The notes under the pieces: model-generated
Told to the model about the DNA's origin: nothing
Database searches by the model: none
Seen by the model: the letters and a program-made list of their open reading frames with translations, nothing else
Assembly: GCA_016801885.1 (NCBI GenBank)
Contig: JAFBJY010001315.1
Span: 124,001-188,000 of the forward strand
DNA from: Toxotes chatareus
Lineage: Eukaryota; Chordata; Actinopteri; Toxotidae
Direction: 5' to 3'
Length of the DNA: 64,000 nucleotides
Position numbers and translations under genes: made by a program
In this document: positions 1-10,821 of the stretch, piece by piece
How positions within the stretch are numbered: the first letter of the stretch is position 1
Layout of the letters: each line of letters opens with the position of its first letter

Positions 1-405
1 CTTTATCATCTAATTCATCAGGTAGAGTTTGTCCTGATAGGACCAGGAGGCCTCTGACTCTGTGGATGGAGTGTTAACTGTCTCTCTGAAAATCACATAG
101 AGCCTGAAAAACCTGTCAGTCCCTCTGAGCTCAGTCCCGTAGAGTTCATCTAATGACAGAGGAAGTCAGAGCTGTTCTCCAGCCGCTGTCCGGCCGAGCT
201 CAGACCGCATTTAGCGGCTCAGACTGCGGGAGAGCAGCGGCTCAGGTCCGCCTCCTCCACAGGCTGATTCAGGCAGGAAAAGCTGCCTTCAGTCAGCAGT
301 AAGTGGAGCCACAGACTAACAAAGGCTCCGTGTTCAGCTACTGACCATCAGCTCACTCTGCTTCTACTCTGACTCCATCGCTTCTACTGTGAATATCCAC
401 ACAAC

Positions 406-570
406 ATGGCGGATAATAACGGTCCTCTTCCTGCCTCATCCCGACTTTACAGTGACAACTCAGAGTCTATACAACTAAACACCACAACGCAGTATAAAAA
501 ACAAACAAACACAACATCTAAATCCGTACATCAGATAATCCCGGTAACTACAGGAAGTGTTGACGAGTAA
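406..570 (+). CDS. 54-codon ORF in CpG-containing sequence, possible first exon
   Basis: An ATG at 406 sits in a strong Kozak context (A at -3, G at +4; CAACATGGCGG, which also resembles a YY1 site) and opens 54 codons to TAA at 568. The predicted peptide begins MADNNGPLPASSRLYSDN and is polar, rich in Asn, Thr and Ser, with no membrane segment. Within it, CCG|GTAACT near 540 could act as a splice donor, so this may be a first coding exon whose remainder I cannot find. The surroundings hold more CpGs than the rest of the left end, and a CACGTG box lies near 712. I recognise no family. It may equally be chance. Confidence 0.22.
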   Translation: MADNNGPLPASSRLYSDNSESIQLNTTTQYKKQTNTTSKSVHQIIPVTTGSVDE

Positions 571-1124
571 AACATTAAAAGTGCGGACATTTACCTTCAG
601 ACATAGAAAATCATCTGCGCCACAAACTCTGGTGAAAGTGAAAGTAAACTTTCAGCAACCGTCGTGTCATGGTGCACTCCTGTCTATGCGTCATTGGAGC
701 AACACAATCACGTGTCGACGTCCACTGACCAGGAGCGACTCCAAATCACCAACTCCCTCTTGTGGTGAAACTACAACATTACAATGCCTGTACTCTTTAT
801 TTTGGACCACACTACTTAGTTATAAATAAATGAGAAGCTGAGCAAACTAAACAATTAACAAGCAGTAAATATGAAGATAAGGGTTCCACCCTGCAACACA
901 TAAATCTTGGATTAATATTTTATACAGATGTAATGTAAATAATTACCAAACATGACAGCTTTTTGCTTCTGCTCTGTTTTCTATCATAACTGTAATCTGC
1001 TGAGCACACAGTATCCACTAACTGTTCTGTAATCTGAATGCTGGCCCTCTAACATTGTTCACTGCCAACCCTGTTTGTATCATGTTTTATATGCTGCATG
1101 TCTTTCTCCCCCTCTCCTCCATTC
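571..1124. other. No gene seen
   Basis: Mixed sequence becoming AT-rich after about 820. On the minus strand, CTGAAG|GTAAATG near 590-600 looks like a splice donor, so a minus-strand first exon cannot be excluded. I see no coding signal. Confidence 0.5.
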
Positions 1125-1352
1125 CTAGCTGTCCTATCTTCCTCCTTTTCCTCCTTTCACCCAGCCCGGCCATCAGCAGGAGGGTCCCCCATCTGAGCCA
1201 GGTTCTGCTCAAGGTTTCTTCCTGTTAAAAGGGAGTTTTTTCTTGCCACTGTCGTCTTAAGTGCTGATCTGGGGTCAGACTCTGGGTCTCTGTAAAGCGC
1301 TTTGAGACAGTTTTGATTGTGGAAGGAGCTATTATAAATCGAATTGAATTGA
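1125..1352 (+). repeat. Dispersed teleost repeat (CAAGGTTTCTTCC family)
   Basis: Contains the hallmark CAAGGTTTCTTCCTGTTA, followed by GGGAGTTTTTTCTTGCC, a TCTGTAAAGCGCTTTGAGAC core and a GAATTGAATTG tail. I know this combination from large numbers of fish intronic and intergenic sequences. It is noncoding; the overlapping minus-strand ORF starting near 1402 is a shadow of the repeat. Confidence 0.8.
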
Positions 1353-3049
1353 TGTAATATTTTACAGTGCATCCCCTGGTTGTAAGTTAGTCCAGAGCTC
1401 ACCTATGACCATCATTTTTTATTGGATATGTCCTGTGTCACCTTTGTTGCCATTTTACACAGTGCACAGCCTCCATTAAATTCTTTTAGAGCGTTTTTCC
1501 TGATAATCAATGTTAGAATTTTTTACAGTTCATCTCCTATTTATCATTTTACAGTGATCCTTTTAGTTGTCACATTTTTACAGTGTATCTGCTTGTACTG
1601 AAAACATGGATGGAATAATACATGGAACATTATTCAAACTATGACCAGTCCTCATCTTCCTGCTGATGTCATCAATGCTGATTGGTACATATTGATCCTA
1701 ATAATCAGTGTGAGTCCTGTTGGACACTTGTCAGTGTGACCACTGGAGGGCAGTAAACTCTCTGATTATTTGTCCATCAGTCAGACATCAGTATTTATAG
1801 CAGTGTAATAATATGTGTGTTCACAGACAGAGAGTCATTATCAGACTGATGAACATTAGAGCTAAAATAAGTCAGTAAATGTGGAATAATGTCAGTGTGA
1901 ACATCAGTATCATTGTCAGTGCTGTGTGCAGTTGTAGTTACTGACAGTGACCACTGGAGGCAGAAGACTCCTGTTCAGTGAAAAGGTTATAAAGTCACTT
2001 TTCTTCCTGTCTCTGTGTTTTTTTTTTTTTTATTATTATTATTTTTATTATTTAAGCATAACTCGAATGCTGTAATTTTATTGACTAAATTACAAATACA
2101 CTGTATGAAGGGATCTAAGGTTGGTGGTAAGGTAATGTAGTGTTTGGATCCTCTGCTGGAACACACTCTGCTGTAATCCTAGCCATGTTTTGGAGTAACC
2201 AATATGCTGTGAGCATTGTGGAGTAGAGAGAAGTGAGTTTTCCATGGAGGACTGGATGTAGGACCAGTCTGATTTCTGCAGCTAAGAGGAGACAGTGCTA
2301 TGAATCAGCCCCTGCTCATATACAGTGAATACATGTGGCAGCCACTTCCCTTTTGATCCTGTGGCTCACTGTTCCTCAGGTATGTGTGGGTACAGCTGTG
2401 CTCATAGTGGATTAATCTATATCCACTGACCCTGACATGTATGTTGTGGGTCAGAGGGTGGTTGTGTAACTATTGTTAACTGGTAAAATGATGTTGTATC
2501 ATCTTGTGCTCATTGCCCCGTCTGTCCAGTGGAGAGGACAGATTAAGGAGTTCTGTTCCAATGTGTCCCAAAATGCTGCTGGTGGCTGCAAGTCAGACCT
2601 CTGAACATGAATCTTCAGCAGGTCCCAGCACAGACACACTCCAGTATCATATGATCAGATGGGTGAATACGTCTCATACTCCTGATGAGACAGAGTCATC
2701 TGTAGGTTCATGAAGTGTTTGAACCCGATTCTACCTAATGGAACAAGTCAGTAACAAACTGTAGTGCTGGATATTGTTTCTGAGAAACTATTCATCAAGG
2801 TCATCATTGTACATGTGTGAGGAAGCTGGAACATTTTCTATGGTTTGTGTTATGAATGGTTGTTTTTGGATTTAGTTGGTTGTTGATGATTTTGTCATGG
2901 AAACAAAGATTAAGGTGTAGCACACTAACACGTCTTCACAGAAATGTGTTTCACTTGTCTGTGGAGACTCAAAAAACTCCTTCAAACACATCAGACACAT
3001 GTCTGACGAGGGTCTACTCAGCACGTTTGAACAGCTACCAGCTGCTGCT
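1353..3049. other. No gene seen; low-information intergenic DNA
   Basis: Holds a T-tract followed by ATT repeats near 2020-2060 and two copies of a GACCACTGGAGG motif (near 1738 and 1949). ORFs of 69-79 codons at 2504-2713 and 2856-3095 show no recognisable domain and no splice framing. The right edge is where homology to the second tandem unit begins. Confidence 0.5.
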
Positions 3050-3099
3050 CACTGCTGGAACAGTGGATTTCATACACTTCACTGCACATTCATGAGAAC

Positions 3100-3160
3100 T
3101 ACACTCAGTGCTCACTTTATTAGGTACACCTGGACAATCCAACGCAGTTCATGTCAAGTT
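3100..3160 (+). repeat. Teleost TTATTAGGTACACC repeat, unit 1
   Basis: ACTCAGTG...CACTTTATTAGGTACACC is the end of a very common fish interspersed repeat. The same stretch lies at 17161-17200 in unit 2. Probably a DNA-transposon end; no partner end is visible. Confidence 0.6.
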
Positions 3161-3765
3161 GGAAGCAGCAAATGTTTTTTGTATTTTGTGAAAACACGTT
3201 CTCTTGAGAAATAACCTGTAAATTGAATTAACTGATTAATTGTGTCCAACTATGAGCCAGCAGTGTGCAGTCTGACGAGCTCTCCTGAGATCTTTCCCTG
3301 TGCCTGAGTTCAGCTAGAACCAATCCTCTGTTGGCTCTCACTTGGACTAATCCATGGACGGACTAACTGTGTCAGCTCTAATTATCAGTGTAAACACTTT
3401 ATTAATGAGATACTTTAGCATTTGGTCAGATTATTAGGAGGTGGTGATGCCTGGAGAGGGGCTTCTTCTAATCTCCCTGCCACACTTCATTTGCCTTCTA
3501 ATGAACATTAATCCAAAAGAGTAAAAGCAGCTCAGAACCAAATGAAGCATTTAGTTTGGTTCATTTCAAATTTTCTGAGACAAGAAAGTTCATGACATTA
3601 AAGTCTTTACATGTGGAATAATAACCTCAGCTCATCATTCTCAAATATGGTTTGTTCACATACAGTGACTTCAGAAAGTAGACCAGTTTTTTTTAACACA
3701 TTTTCAAAAACAAACCTTTGTAATTTCTCATTATGTCTCACCCTCCACCTCTGCCTCACCTGCAG

Positions 3766-3800
<35 letters not shown>
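3766..3800 (+). repeat. (TC)n-T(n) microsatellite, unit 1
   Basis: About 13 TC units followed by nine T. The unit 2 counterpart is at 17816-17850 with one or two more TC units. The minus-strand ORF with a run of ERERER here is only this microsatellite translated. Confidence 0.95.
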
Positions 3801-4459
3801 TGACCGTCATGTGTGTCACAACTGGCTCACAAAAGTGACAAAGTGGGGAGGCCACACAATCTCAACAATTCACCATTTTTATTTAGGAAGAATAGGTAGT
3901 TGATACCAACAGTTAGCAGGCCAGCCATGTCCAGGACAAAATGCCCAGTCATGGCTGCAGCAAACAAAAGAGCACAACTGCTGTCTAAAATGGCCAGGAG
4001 GAGAGGGAGCGAGGCAAGCCTGCTGGGCCCTTATAAGCCTTCTCCAATCTTGCCAGCTCAGGTGTGCTGCATGAGTGCAAGTTCAGCTCCGCCCAGCAAT
4101 CACCTGCACACACACAAAGCAAAAGAGAACAGCAGCAACAAAACTCCCTGAAAGGCCAACACAGGGCCAGAACATGTGTTAGACACAAATACTTAAACAG
4201 ACACACACTGACTGCTGAAAATATTTCTTACCAATTACTGATGTCAACATTCATCAGAGAGACTCATGTATCATATATTTCCTCAGTTATCAGTCGAGCA
4301 TTTCATTAAAATAACAAGTGACCATAGCAAATTCATTCAGCAGCCATAGTGGATTCCTGTTAAATCAGAGCATCAGCCTCATATTCTGGACTCCACTTTC
4401 CATGTAACTGAAACCCAGAGTAGTAAAAGTAGAGAGGAGAGATTGTGTAGAGAGAGAGA

Positions 4460-4460
<1 letters not shown>

Positions 4461-4491
<31 letters not shown>

Positions 4492-4498
4492 GTGTGTC
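4461..4498 (+). repeat. (GT)n microsatellite, unit 1
   Basis: TG dinucleotide run with two TATG interruptions, preceded by an AG run. A shorter version is in unit 2 near 18516-18545. Confidence 0.95.
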
Positions 4499-4617
4499 TG
4501 AACATCATGATCTTGTGTGCTTAAATATCACATCAAGTTAACAAACATATCATCTGAACAAAACATTTCACGAATGAACTAAACACTGACATGAACTACT
4601 AACATGTACTGACTGAC

Positions 4618-4826
4618 TGAAAACCTTGGAGGTGATCTGGACTTTCCTGTAGTTTCCTCTTGTCCTTGTAACAGCAGTAGCTCCTCCCTTCCTTGTCAAT
4701 AATTGTGCAGAAATATCTGAGTGCTTCTTTCTTCCTAAATCATGAGCAAGTCCTGTCCAGTCCAACTGTTTCTGCTCCTGTTTGACTTCTGAACTTGTCT
4801 CTGGCTGTGTGTCCACTTACTGCAGC
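4618..4826 (-). repeat. 209-bp exon-like module, copy 1
   Basis: First of five copies in the window (also 9706-9911, 18664-18874, 23467-23675 and, inverted, 47390-47598). On the minus strand it starts after GATGTCACAG, an acceptor-like site, and ends before a donor-like position; here the donor is GTCAGT rather than GTAAGT. One frame stays open throughout and reads through LDWTGLAHDLGRKKHSDI, but the apparent start is GTG (in AAGTGGAC), not ATG. I know no protein family that matches. It is either a duplicated exon or a noncoding repeat with an accidental open frame. Confidence 0.7.
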
Positions 4827-4875
4827 CTGTGACATCAGACTGTAGAATGTTGATACATCAAAGGCATCAAAGGAC

Positions 4876-4985
4876 AAACACACACACACACACATACTGG
4901 TACTTATATCTTTGTGAGGACACTCTCTGGCATCATGCATTCCCTCGCTCGCCCTCTCTCTCTCTTAGCATCTCAGACCTATGTC
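4876..4985 (-). repeat. (CA)n plus dispersed intronic repeat, copy 1
   Basis: A CA run is followed by CTGGTACTTATATCTTTGTG and ATCATGCATTCCCTCGC. This is a decayed version of the common fish repeat whose better copy is at 9964-10125. It directly abuts the 209-bp module in every A-part copy. Confidence 0.6.
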
Positions 4986-5387
4986 AGTACCTGTGCCTCT
5001 GTCAAAGACCTGTACACACATAAAAGTCATGTATTCATGTAGTCATCTGTGAATGTGTGTTTGATGAGTGCAAAGTGAAAATGCTGCATGAACCTTGTTT
5101 GTGTAAAAGCTTCTTCTCTTGTTTCCTTTGCTTCTTACAACTGTCAATATTATGTGTTGATTTTTTAACATTGGTTTAATAAGAATCTCTCTGCAACGTG
5201 AAACCAATTTTGTGGGAAGGCTGAGTTACCTTGAAGCATTTCACCACCTGACAGCAACAAAGCTGGAGCCTTTTTCATCTGTCTGATGATTTAACAAACT
5301 GATATTGAAGGGTCACTGCCCTTTGACCCCATTATAAACCACTAGTGGAGTCAAAGCATCTTCAGCAGCAGCTGAACTCCTGCCTCT

Positions 5388-5594
5388 GCAGAGCAGGAGA
5401 ACTGGAGTTGGGATCTGGGAAAAAAAAAGTGTAGGATGGAAAAAAGAGATGATAGAGAGATGACTGTGCAACTGTGATTTCATCAATTTGAAGTAAAATA
5501 GAGATATGAGAGATATGAGAAAAATAAAAAGTGTAAACAATGATAATTGTTTTGTACTGTGGAGAGAACAGCAGTCGTCTCTGCCTCTTTCCAT
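5388..5594 (-). other. Splice-acceptor-like tract with short open frame, unit 1
   Basis: Read on the minus strand, a start at 5594 (MERGRDDCC...) is followed by a pyrimidine-rich stretch ending TTTTTTTTCCCAG, a textbook 3' splice site, near 5420. Homology to the inverted copy (59530-59735) stops about 30 bases after this AG. In unit 2 the equivalent tract (19415-19639) has lost its phase. The tract before the AG reads like intron and the ORF like chance. No downstream domain is recognised. Confidence 0.25.
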
Positions 5595-7417
5595 GGTGCT
5601 GACTGAGAGGTTATGATTCTTTTTTTAAACTTTTGTTGTCTTCATCCTGTGTTGCAAATAATAATATGTGTGAACTTCATTATAGAGGCTAATGGGCTCA
5701 TTATTGGCTAATTGCAGCAGGTTACTGCCATCAGCCTGGAGGACACTTTATGCTACTTCCAACAGGATTTCAGCAGATATATTAACATGAATGTTGTACA
5801 CACTCCATCTATCTGTTAGTAGTTGTGTACAGTTCAGCTGCTGCTGTCCTTGGTGCTGAATTCACCAACCCAGCTGAATGGTCCTGAGTGAACAGTGAAC
5901 ACATGAATATCTCTTTGACCAAAAGCAGCTTCAGTTCCTGCAGACAGTCCCTATGAGGAGTAGTAGTTAGTTGAGTGGAGAAGCACTTTTATTTGTGGAG
6001 CATCTATCAAATCAGTCCAGAGTGAGTCCTCAGGGTCTAAAAGATCTCACAGCTTCTTCTCTCAGTCAACACAGCCTCAGATTCACCAACATCAGCTTGA
6101 CACACTGACATCCAAAGGTTTGCTGGAGGACAGAAACACTGTGGGCTGGAAATGAATTATGAAACAAGGCTCTTAGTGAAGTTCTTTGTTCTTTCTATCC
6201 TGTGACAGTGGAAATAAAAAGTTGTGTTGAGTAAATGTCCATCATTTACACTTTACTGTGTTGGACAGTAAATAATAATAATAATGTTTCTTCTGTAGAT
6301 GTTCTCACTGCAGCTGGAGGGAAGAATAAAAAAGTAAAGAAACAGCTTCAGTGGCTCTGACAGAACTAAGTGGAATAAATCTGCTGTCACGCTTGTTTGC
6401 ACACAGATAACTGGCTTTATCCAATGAGACCAACTAGACTGTCTTCACTTTGACCTCTGACATATACTGGAACACCACTGTATATATGGGACTAATCAGC
6501 TCCTGTAGATACACTAGAAGGATTTTAGACTGAAAAGACATATATATTTTATAATACCATCATATATCAAAAGTGGAAAATATGCACTGATGTTATTCAC
6601 ACAAAAATATATTTTTTTCTTAATGTGCCAATTTTCCATATGAGCTGTCGTCTTCACCTTTTGTCCTCAGCTCATTTAGAATTATAAAGGCAGATACTTG
6701 AGTCTGACTCATGTTGTTTCCTGCATTAATCAGCTCATCTTCTGTCTTAAGGAAAATAAACTTGTACGCATGTATTTAAACTGCACATGGTCAGTGTCAG
6801 TGAACATCCCACAGCTTTAATATGTGATAAAAGAACTTTTTTTTTTCTTCCTCTGGACATTAGACAGTGTCCCCTGTGACTGTCCACCTGAGTATGAATG
6901 TTGCAGAACGGTGCAGAGACAGAATAGCACAGAGACAAACTGTTGGCTAAGATCCCATCAGAGACCAGCAAACACTTTGTGTAGCTTCCTCCTCCCATTC
7001 CCCTCCTCTTCACTGGCTTCACTTCACTACATGTGATAAATCATGGTTGTGGTGCTGAATGAAATGAGTTGGACTTCTCCACATTAGTCCTGCTGTCAGT
7101 CCTGAACCATGAAACGCTGCTTTAGTAGCAACATACTGAGCACACACAGACAGAGACAGAGACAGAGGACACACACAGACACAGTCTCTTCCTCTCTGGA
7201 TAACAGTTCGGTAGGGGTCGCTAATGTCCGTGTGTGAAAGCAGCAGAAGAAGCAGAGACAGAGTCTCCAGCTCTTGTGTTCATCAGCAGCGTTCACACTG
7301 GGATTTCTTCCTCCGCTCGGCTTCATCTGCAGCGCTTTCTCTTCTGGAAATGAACCGCTGGACACGGAGCTTCGTCGGGAAGAGCGCGGAGCTTTTTGCA
7401 GCTGATTAAAGGACACC

Positions 7418-7522
7418 ATGCTTTACTTCTGGATACACACCGTGTGGATCCCCGCCGTCGCTTTCCTCTTTGGATTTCAGGGCAAAGGATCGTTTCACTT
7501 TTTTCTTCCTGAAAACACCTGA
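7418..7522 (+). pseudogene. Short signal-peptide-like ORF, unit 1 copy
   Basis: ATG at 7418 in context GACACCATGC opens 34 codons beginning MLYFWIHTVWIPAVAF, an aromatic hydrophobic stretch like a secretory signal peptide, then runs into TGA. Compared with the inverted copy at 57470-57646, this copy lacks about 105 bp just after the hydrophobic core, which removes the remainder of the ORF. Upstream (7180-7417) is a CpG-containing sequence conserved in all three copies that could be a 5' untranslated region. I cannot find following exons. The idea of a first exon of a secreted or membrane immune-type receptor is inference. Confidence 0.35.
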
Positions 7523-8493
7523 CATGACAGAGAGGTTCTGCGCTCCTCACGGCGAAGCCTCTGACTTTCTGCTGCTTCCTGTTACAGCAGAGCTCTGTTT
7601 GCTCTAAATGAAGTTAGTGATGAGTGGAGCTGAGCCGAGCTGACAGCAGTCTTCATGTACAGTAGCAGTGTGTGACACAGAGAGCAGAGCAGCCTCAGAG
7701 GCTGATGGTACAGCTGACAGCTTCAGTACAGTCTCCTCTCAGCACAGAAACATGTGGAGCCTGTTGGACTGTCTCCACTGCTGGACTTATTTCTGAGAGC
7801 TGGTCTCTCTGATGAAATGTGTGTGTGACATTTGTATTAGGCCGTATGCAAGTTAGCTTTGTGTGTATTGTTAAATAGCTGTAAATACAAACCTAACCAC
7901 AGAGTGGACACTGGATACAAACCCCAGTCTCCCACCTCCACTGCTGTTAATAAACTTCATTACCTCATTCATTCAGAAAATCTGTTTCCTCTGAACATCA
8001 TCCAGCCACATTATGTTTCACATAATGGATTTACTACAGTTTAGTGTATTTAGTGTATGTGGTTGTAGTGGCGAGGGAGTGAGAGAATGAATACAGGAAG
8101 ACAGATGGATCAACACGGTGAACAAAACATACAGGTGTACAATGACAGTGTTGTGGTAAAGCTGAGTTACAATCCAATATCATAATACAGAGAGGGAATA
8201 TATACTTCATTAAAATGAGCAGTGAAAGAGCACAGACGAAGTCACATCAATTCACTGAACTCCTCCTGTCACAGTCACAGAATAATGATCACATTACTAT
8301 AGAAACTTCTGGATAAATGATGGAACAATTCGTCTTTTTCTCCGACCAACAAGAAAATGTGTTTTCTTTGAATCATGAAAATCTTTAAAACAAGTTTTGT
8401 AAGAAAAAAAGGCAAAATGACAGAAGAATTTTTCTCTCTCTCTTCAAAAACTTTCAAGAGTCATCATGAAGGAATAAAGTTACCACAACACCT

Positions 8494-8760
8494 CAGACCC
8501 ACGGCGCAGGTGGCAGGGACTCCACCACATCACAGACTAGAGAGAAAACTTGTCTCCAACTACACCACAATCCCTGATGAGCTCAACGAGTTTTATGATC
8601 ACTTTGACACTGCCAACACTGACCAACCGAGAGGAGCTGTGGCCACAGAGGGGACACAGGACACACTGTTCTCTGTGACATCAGTGGAGGTGCGGGCTGC
8701 TCTGCAGAAAACACACCCACGGAAAGCAGCAGGCCCAGACCAAACATTTACCAATGACCC
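8494..8760 (+). mobile_element. Non-LTR retrotransposon (LINE) fragment in unit 1
   Basis: A frame reads ELNEFYDHFDTANTDQP, then SVTSVEVRAALQKTHPRKAAGPD. This is the linker between endonuclease and reverse transcriptase found in Jockey-superfamily LINEs (L2/CR1/Rex1 type), whose hallmark is RKAAGPD. The fragment is absent from the inverted copy at 56.47 kb. It is cut short in unit 2 (22392-22533), where sequence jumps from CACTGACCAACTGAAA straight to CCCATAATATGC. Confidence 0.75.
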
Positions 8761-9705
8761 TATGTATGTACAGAAAAGGTTCCAAATAAGTTACAATGAT
8801 TGGTAATAACGTCCAATTGTCAATGTATATATATCTCCATGAACATAAAACCCCATAATATGCTACTTTCAGGGCACCTCTGTAACAACCTTAAGCTTTT
8901 GAACATCCACCACAACATCCCTAATTCAGTTTCCACTGGAAACATTGATGCCTCTGCCTCCACCTGATTTCCTGTCATCTCTACTGTCCATAATAAAGAC
9001 ATAAAAAAACCCAAATCACTTAAAGATATACTCACATTCCCATTTCCACATTCAAAGCACTGGTGTTTGATCTAATTCTTCCTGCTGTCCATACTGGCTG
9101 CCAGGAGATCCCTTCTTTAAACAATTTCTGTGGAAATGATGGGCCACAAAATCCACAGTCCTATTTCTGTGCAAACAGTAATTCCAAACTTCATCAGCAT
9201 TGTTAAACAAAATCAAGTGAGTATCTTCAAATGTTTTCTTTTAGTGCAGAATGTCCTCTGTGTTTCCATCTCTCCACCACAGCTTTGAAAGGAAACATTA
9301 GGTGTAGAAACACAAAGAGGGAATTCTGGACTAAAAATACCTGGAAGATAGAAACTTGATCTACTCAGACTGCTGAAGCCTCATGTTTGTTTTCTTTTCA
9401 ACTCTGGAAGTCAACTTTTCCACAGGACAGGGACTGTGGATTTTATGCTCCATCATTTCCATTAGAATTTCTTTAGAAAGGATCTGTTGCAGACAGTACA
9501 GACTTCCTAGAAATCCTTTCCCTTAACACAAACTACTGTGTATCACCAAAACAAAGTTAAGAAGTTGAGCAACCATGAGAATATCTCAAAATCATGATCA
9601 GCAATATTGTCCATGAATAATGAACATATCATTTGGACAAAACATTTCAAAACATTAACTTCTAAACTAGACACTGACATGAACTACTAACATGTACTGA
9701 CTTAC

Positions 9706-9911
9706 TGAAAACCTTGGAGGTGATGTGGACTTTCCTGTAGTTTCTCTTGTCCTTGTAACAGCAGTAGCTCCTCCCTTCCTTGTCAATAATTGTGCAGAAA
9801 TATCTGAGTGCTTCTTTCTTCCTAAATCATGAGCAAGTCCCGTCCAGTCCAACTGTTTCTGCTCCTGTTTGACTTCTGAACTTGTCTCTGGCTGTGTCCA
9901 CTTACTGCAGC
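9706..9911 (-). repeat. 209-bp exon-like module, copy 2
   Basis: Minus-strand copy with an intact TTTTCA|GTAAGT donor-like end and TGTCACAG| acceptor-like start. Three bases shorter than copies 1, 4 and 5 because of small deletions that break the long frame. Confidence 0.7.
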
Positions 9912-9963
9912 CTGTGACATCAGACTGTAGAATGTTGATACATCAAAGGCATCAAAGGACAAC

Positions 9964-9965
9964 AC

Positions 9966-10007
<42 letters not shown>

Positions 10008-10125
10008 TGGTATTTATATCTTTGTGGGACACACTTGCTGACATATTGCATTCCCTAGCCCTTACCCTAACCCTAACCCAATTCTAACCCTGAAACCAAG
10101 TCTTAACCCTCAAACATCAACATGA
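9964..10125 (+). repeat. (TC)n(AC)n plus CCCTAACCC-type dispersed repeat
   Basis: TC run 9964-9987, AC run 9988-10007, then ATATCTTTGTGGGACAC, GCATTCCCTAGCCCTTACC and three CCCTAA-like units. This is the very common fish intronic repeat containing degenerate telomere-like motifs, not a telomere. The unit 2 version (about 23727-23860) is more decayed. Confidence 0.75.
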
Positions 10126-10256
10126 ACACAGATGGAAGCACTGCAGAGCTGCTTTGGATGGTTTAACAGGTAGAGATCATCAGATAATGGAATGACCTGA
10201 TACCTTCATCTGTTTCCATAAACACATGGAGGAAATCTCCCAAACACAAACTTAAC

Positions 10257-10821
10257 GTATCTGTACTTTACTTAAGTAAAAATAATAATGCATACTTTGT
10301 ATTTTACTCCATTACATTTTGCAGCAGTTATCTGTACTTTCTACTCCACTACATTTCTACAATTTATGCACATTACTCGTTACATGTTATGAACATAATT
10401 TCCTCAAAATCTTGCATGAAAAAAAAAAATAGACTGCGTTGAGGCGTTGTTTGCCATTGCCAACCAATCAGGTGGCTCTATTACCCCAATGATGGCAGCA
10501 GAGCGCTTTGGTAGCAGCAGGAGCTAGTGGGCTGGCCTGATTCCGCGAGAAGAAACGACATACAACATCAACATGGACCCAGAGCCAGCGTCGGCTGAGC
10601 CTGAGTCTGAGCCCTCCAGCTCAGCTCAGCACTGAGACGACCCATTGCATGAGTACTTTTACTTTAAAAAATACTTTAAAGTAAATTTAAAAGTAAGTAC
10701 TTAGTACTTTTACTTAAGTAAGATTCTTGATGCAGTACTTCCACTTTCACTTGAGGATATTTTTTATGGATATTTTGTACCTTTACTTAAGTACTAAGCT
10801 TCAGTACTTCCTCCACCACTG
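10257..10821 (-). mobile_element. hAT-type nonautonomous element (ACTTAAGTA/CCACCACTG family)
   Basis: Repeated ACTTAAGTA/AGTACTTT motifs flank a core and the right end is TACTTCCTCCACCACTG, the inverse of the CAGTGGTGGA terminal repeat of abundant teleost hAT MITEs. The core has a plus-strand ATG (near 10573) reading MDPEPASAEPESEP, like the first exon of a hAT transposase, so it may derive from an autonomous element. The left terminal repeat is not visible. The right end abuts the B block exactly. In unit 2 only the right portion survives (about 24870-25060). Confidence 0.65.

Noticed and set aside
3607..3855. Arg/Glu-repeat protein on the minus strand
   Set aside because: The repeat is a translated (TC)n microsatellite; the frame changes with its length between units.
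9964..10125. Interstitial telomere
   Set aside because: Only a few CCCTAA-like units inside a known dispersed intronic repeat that also occurs elsewhere in the window in decayed form.
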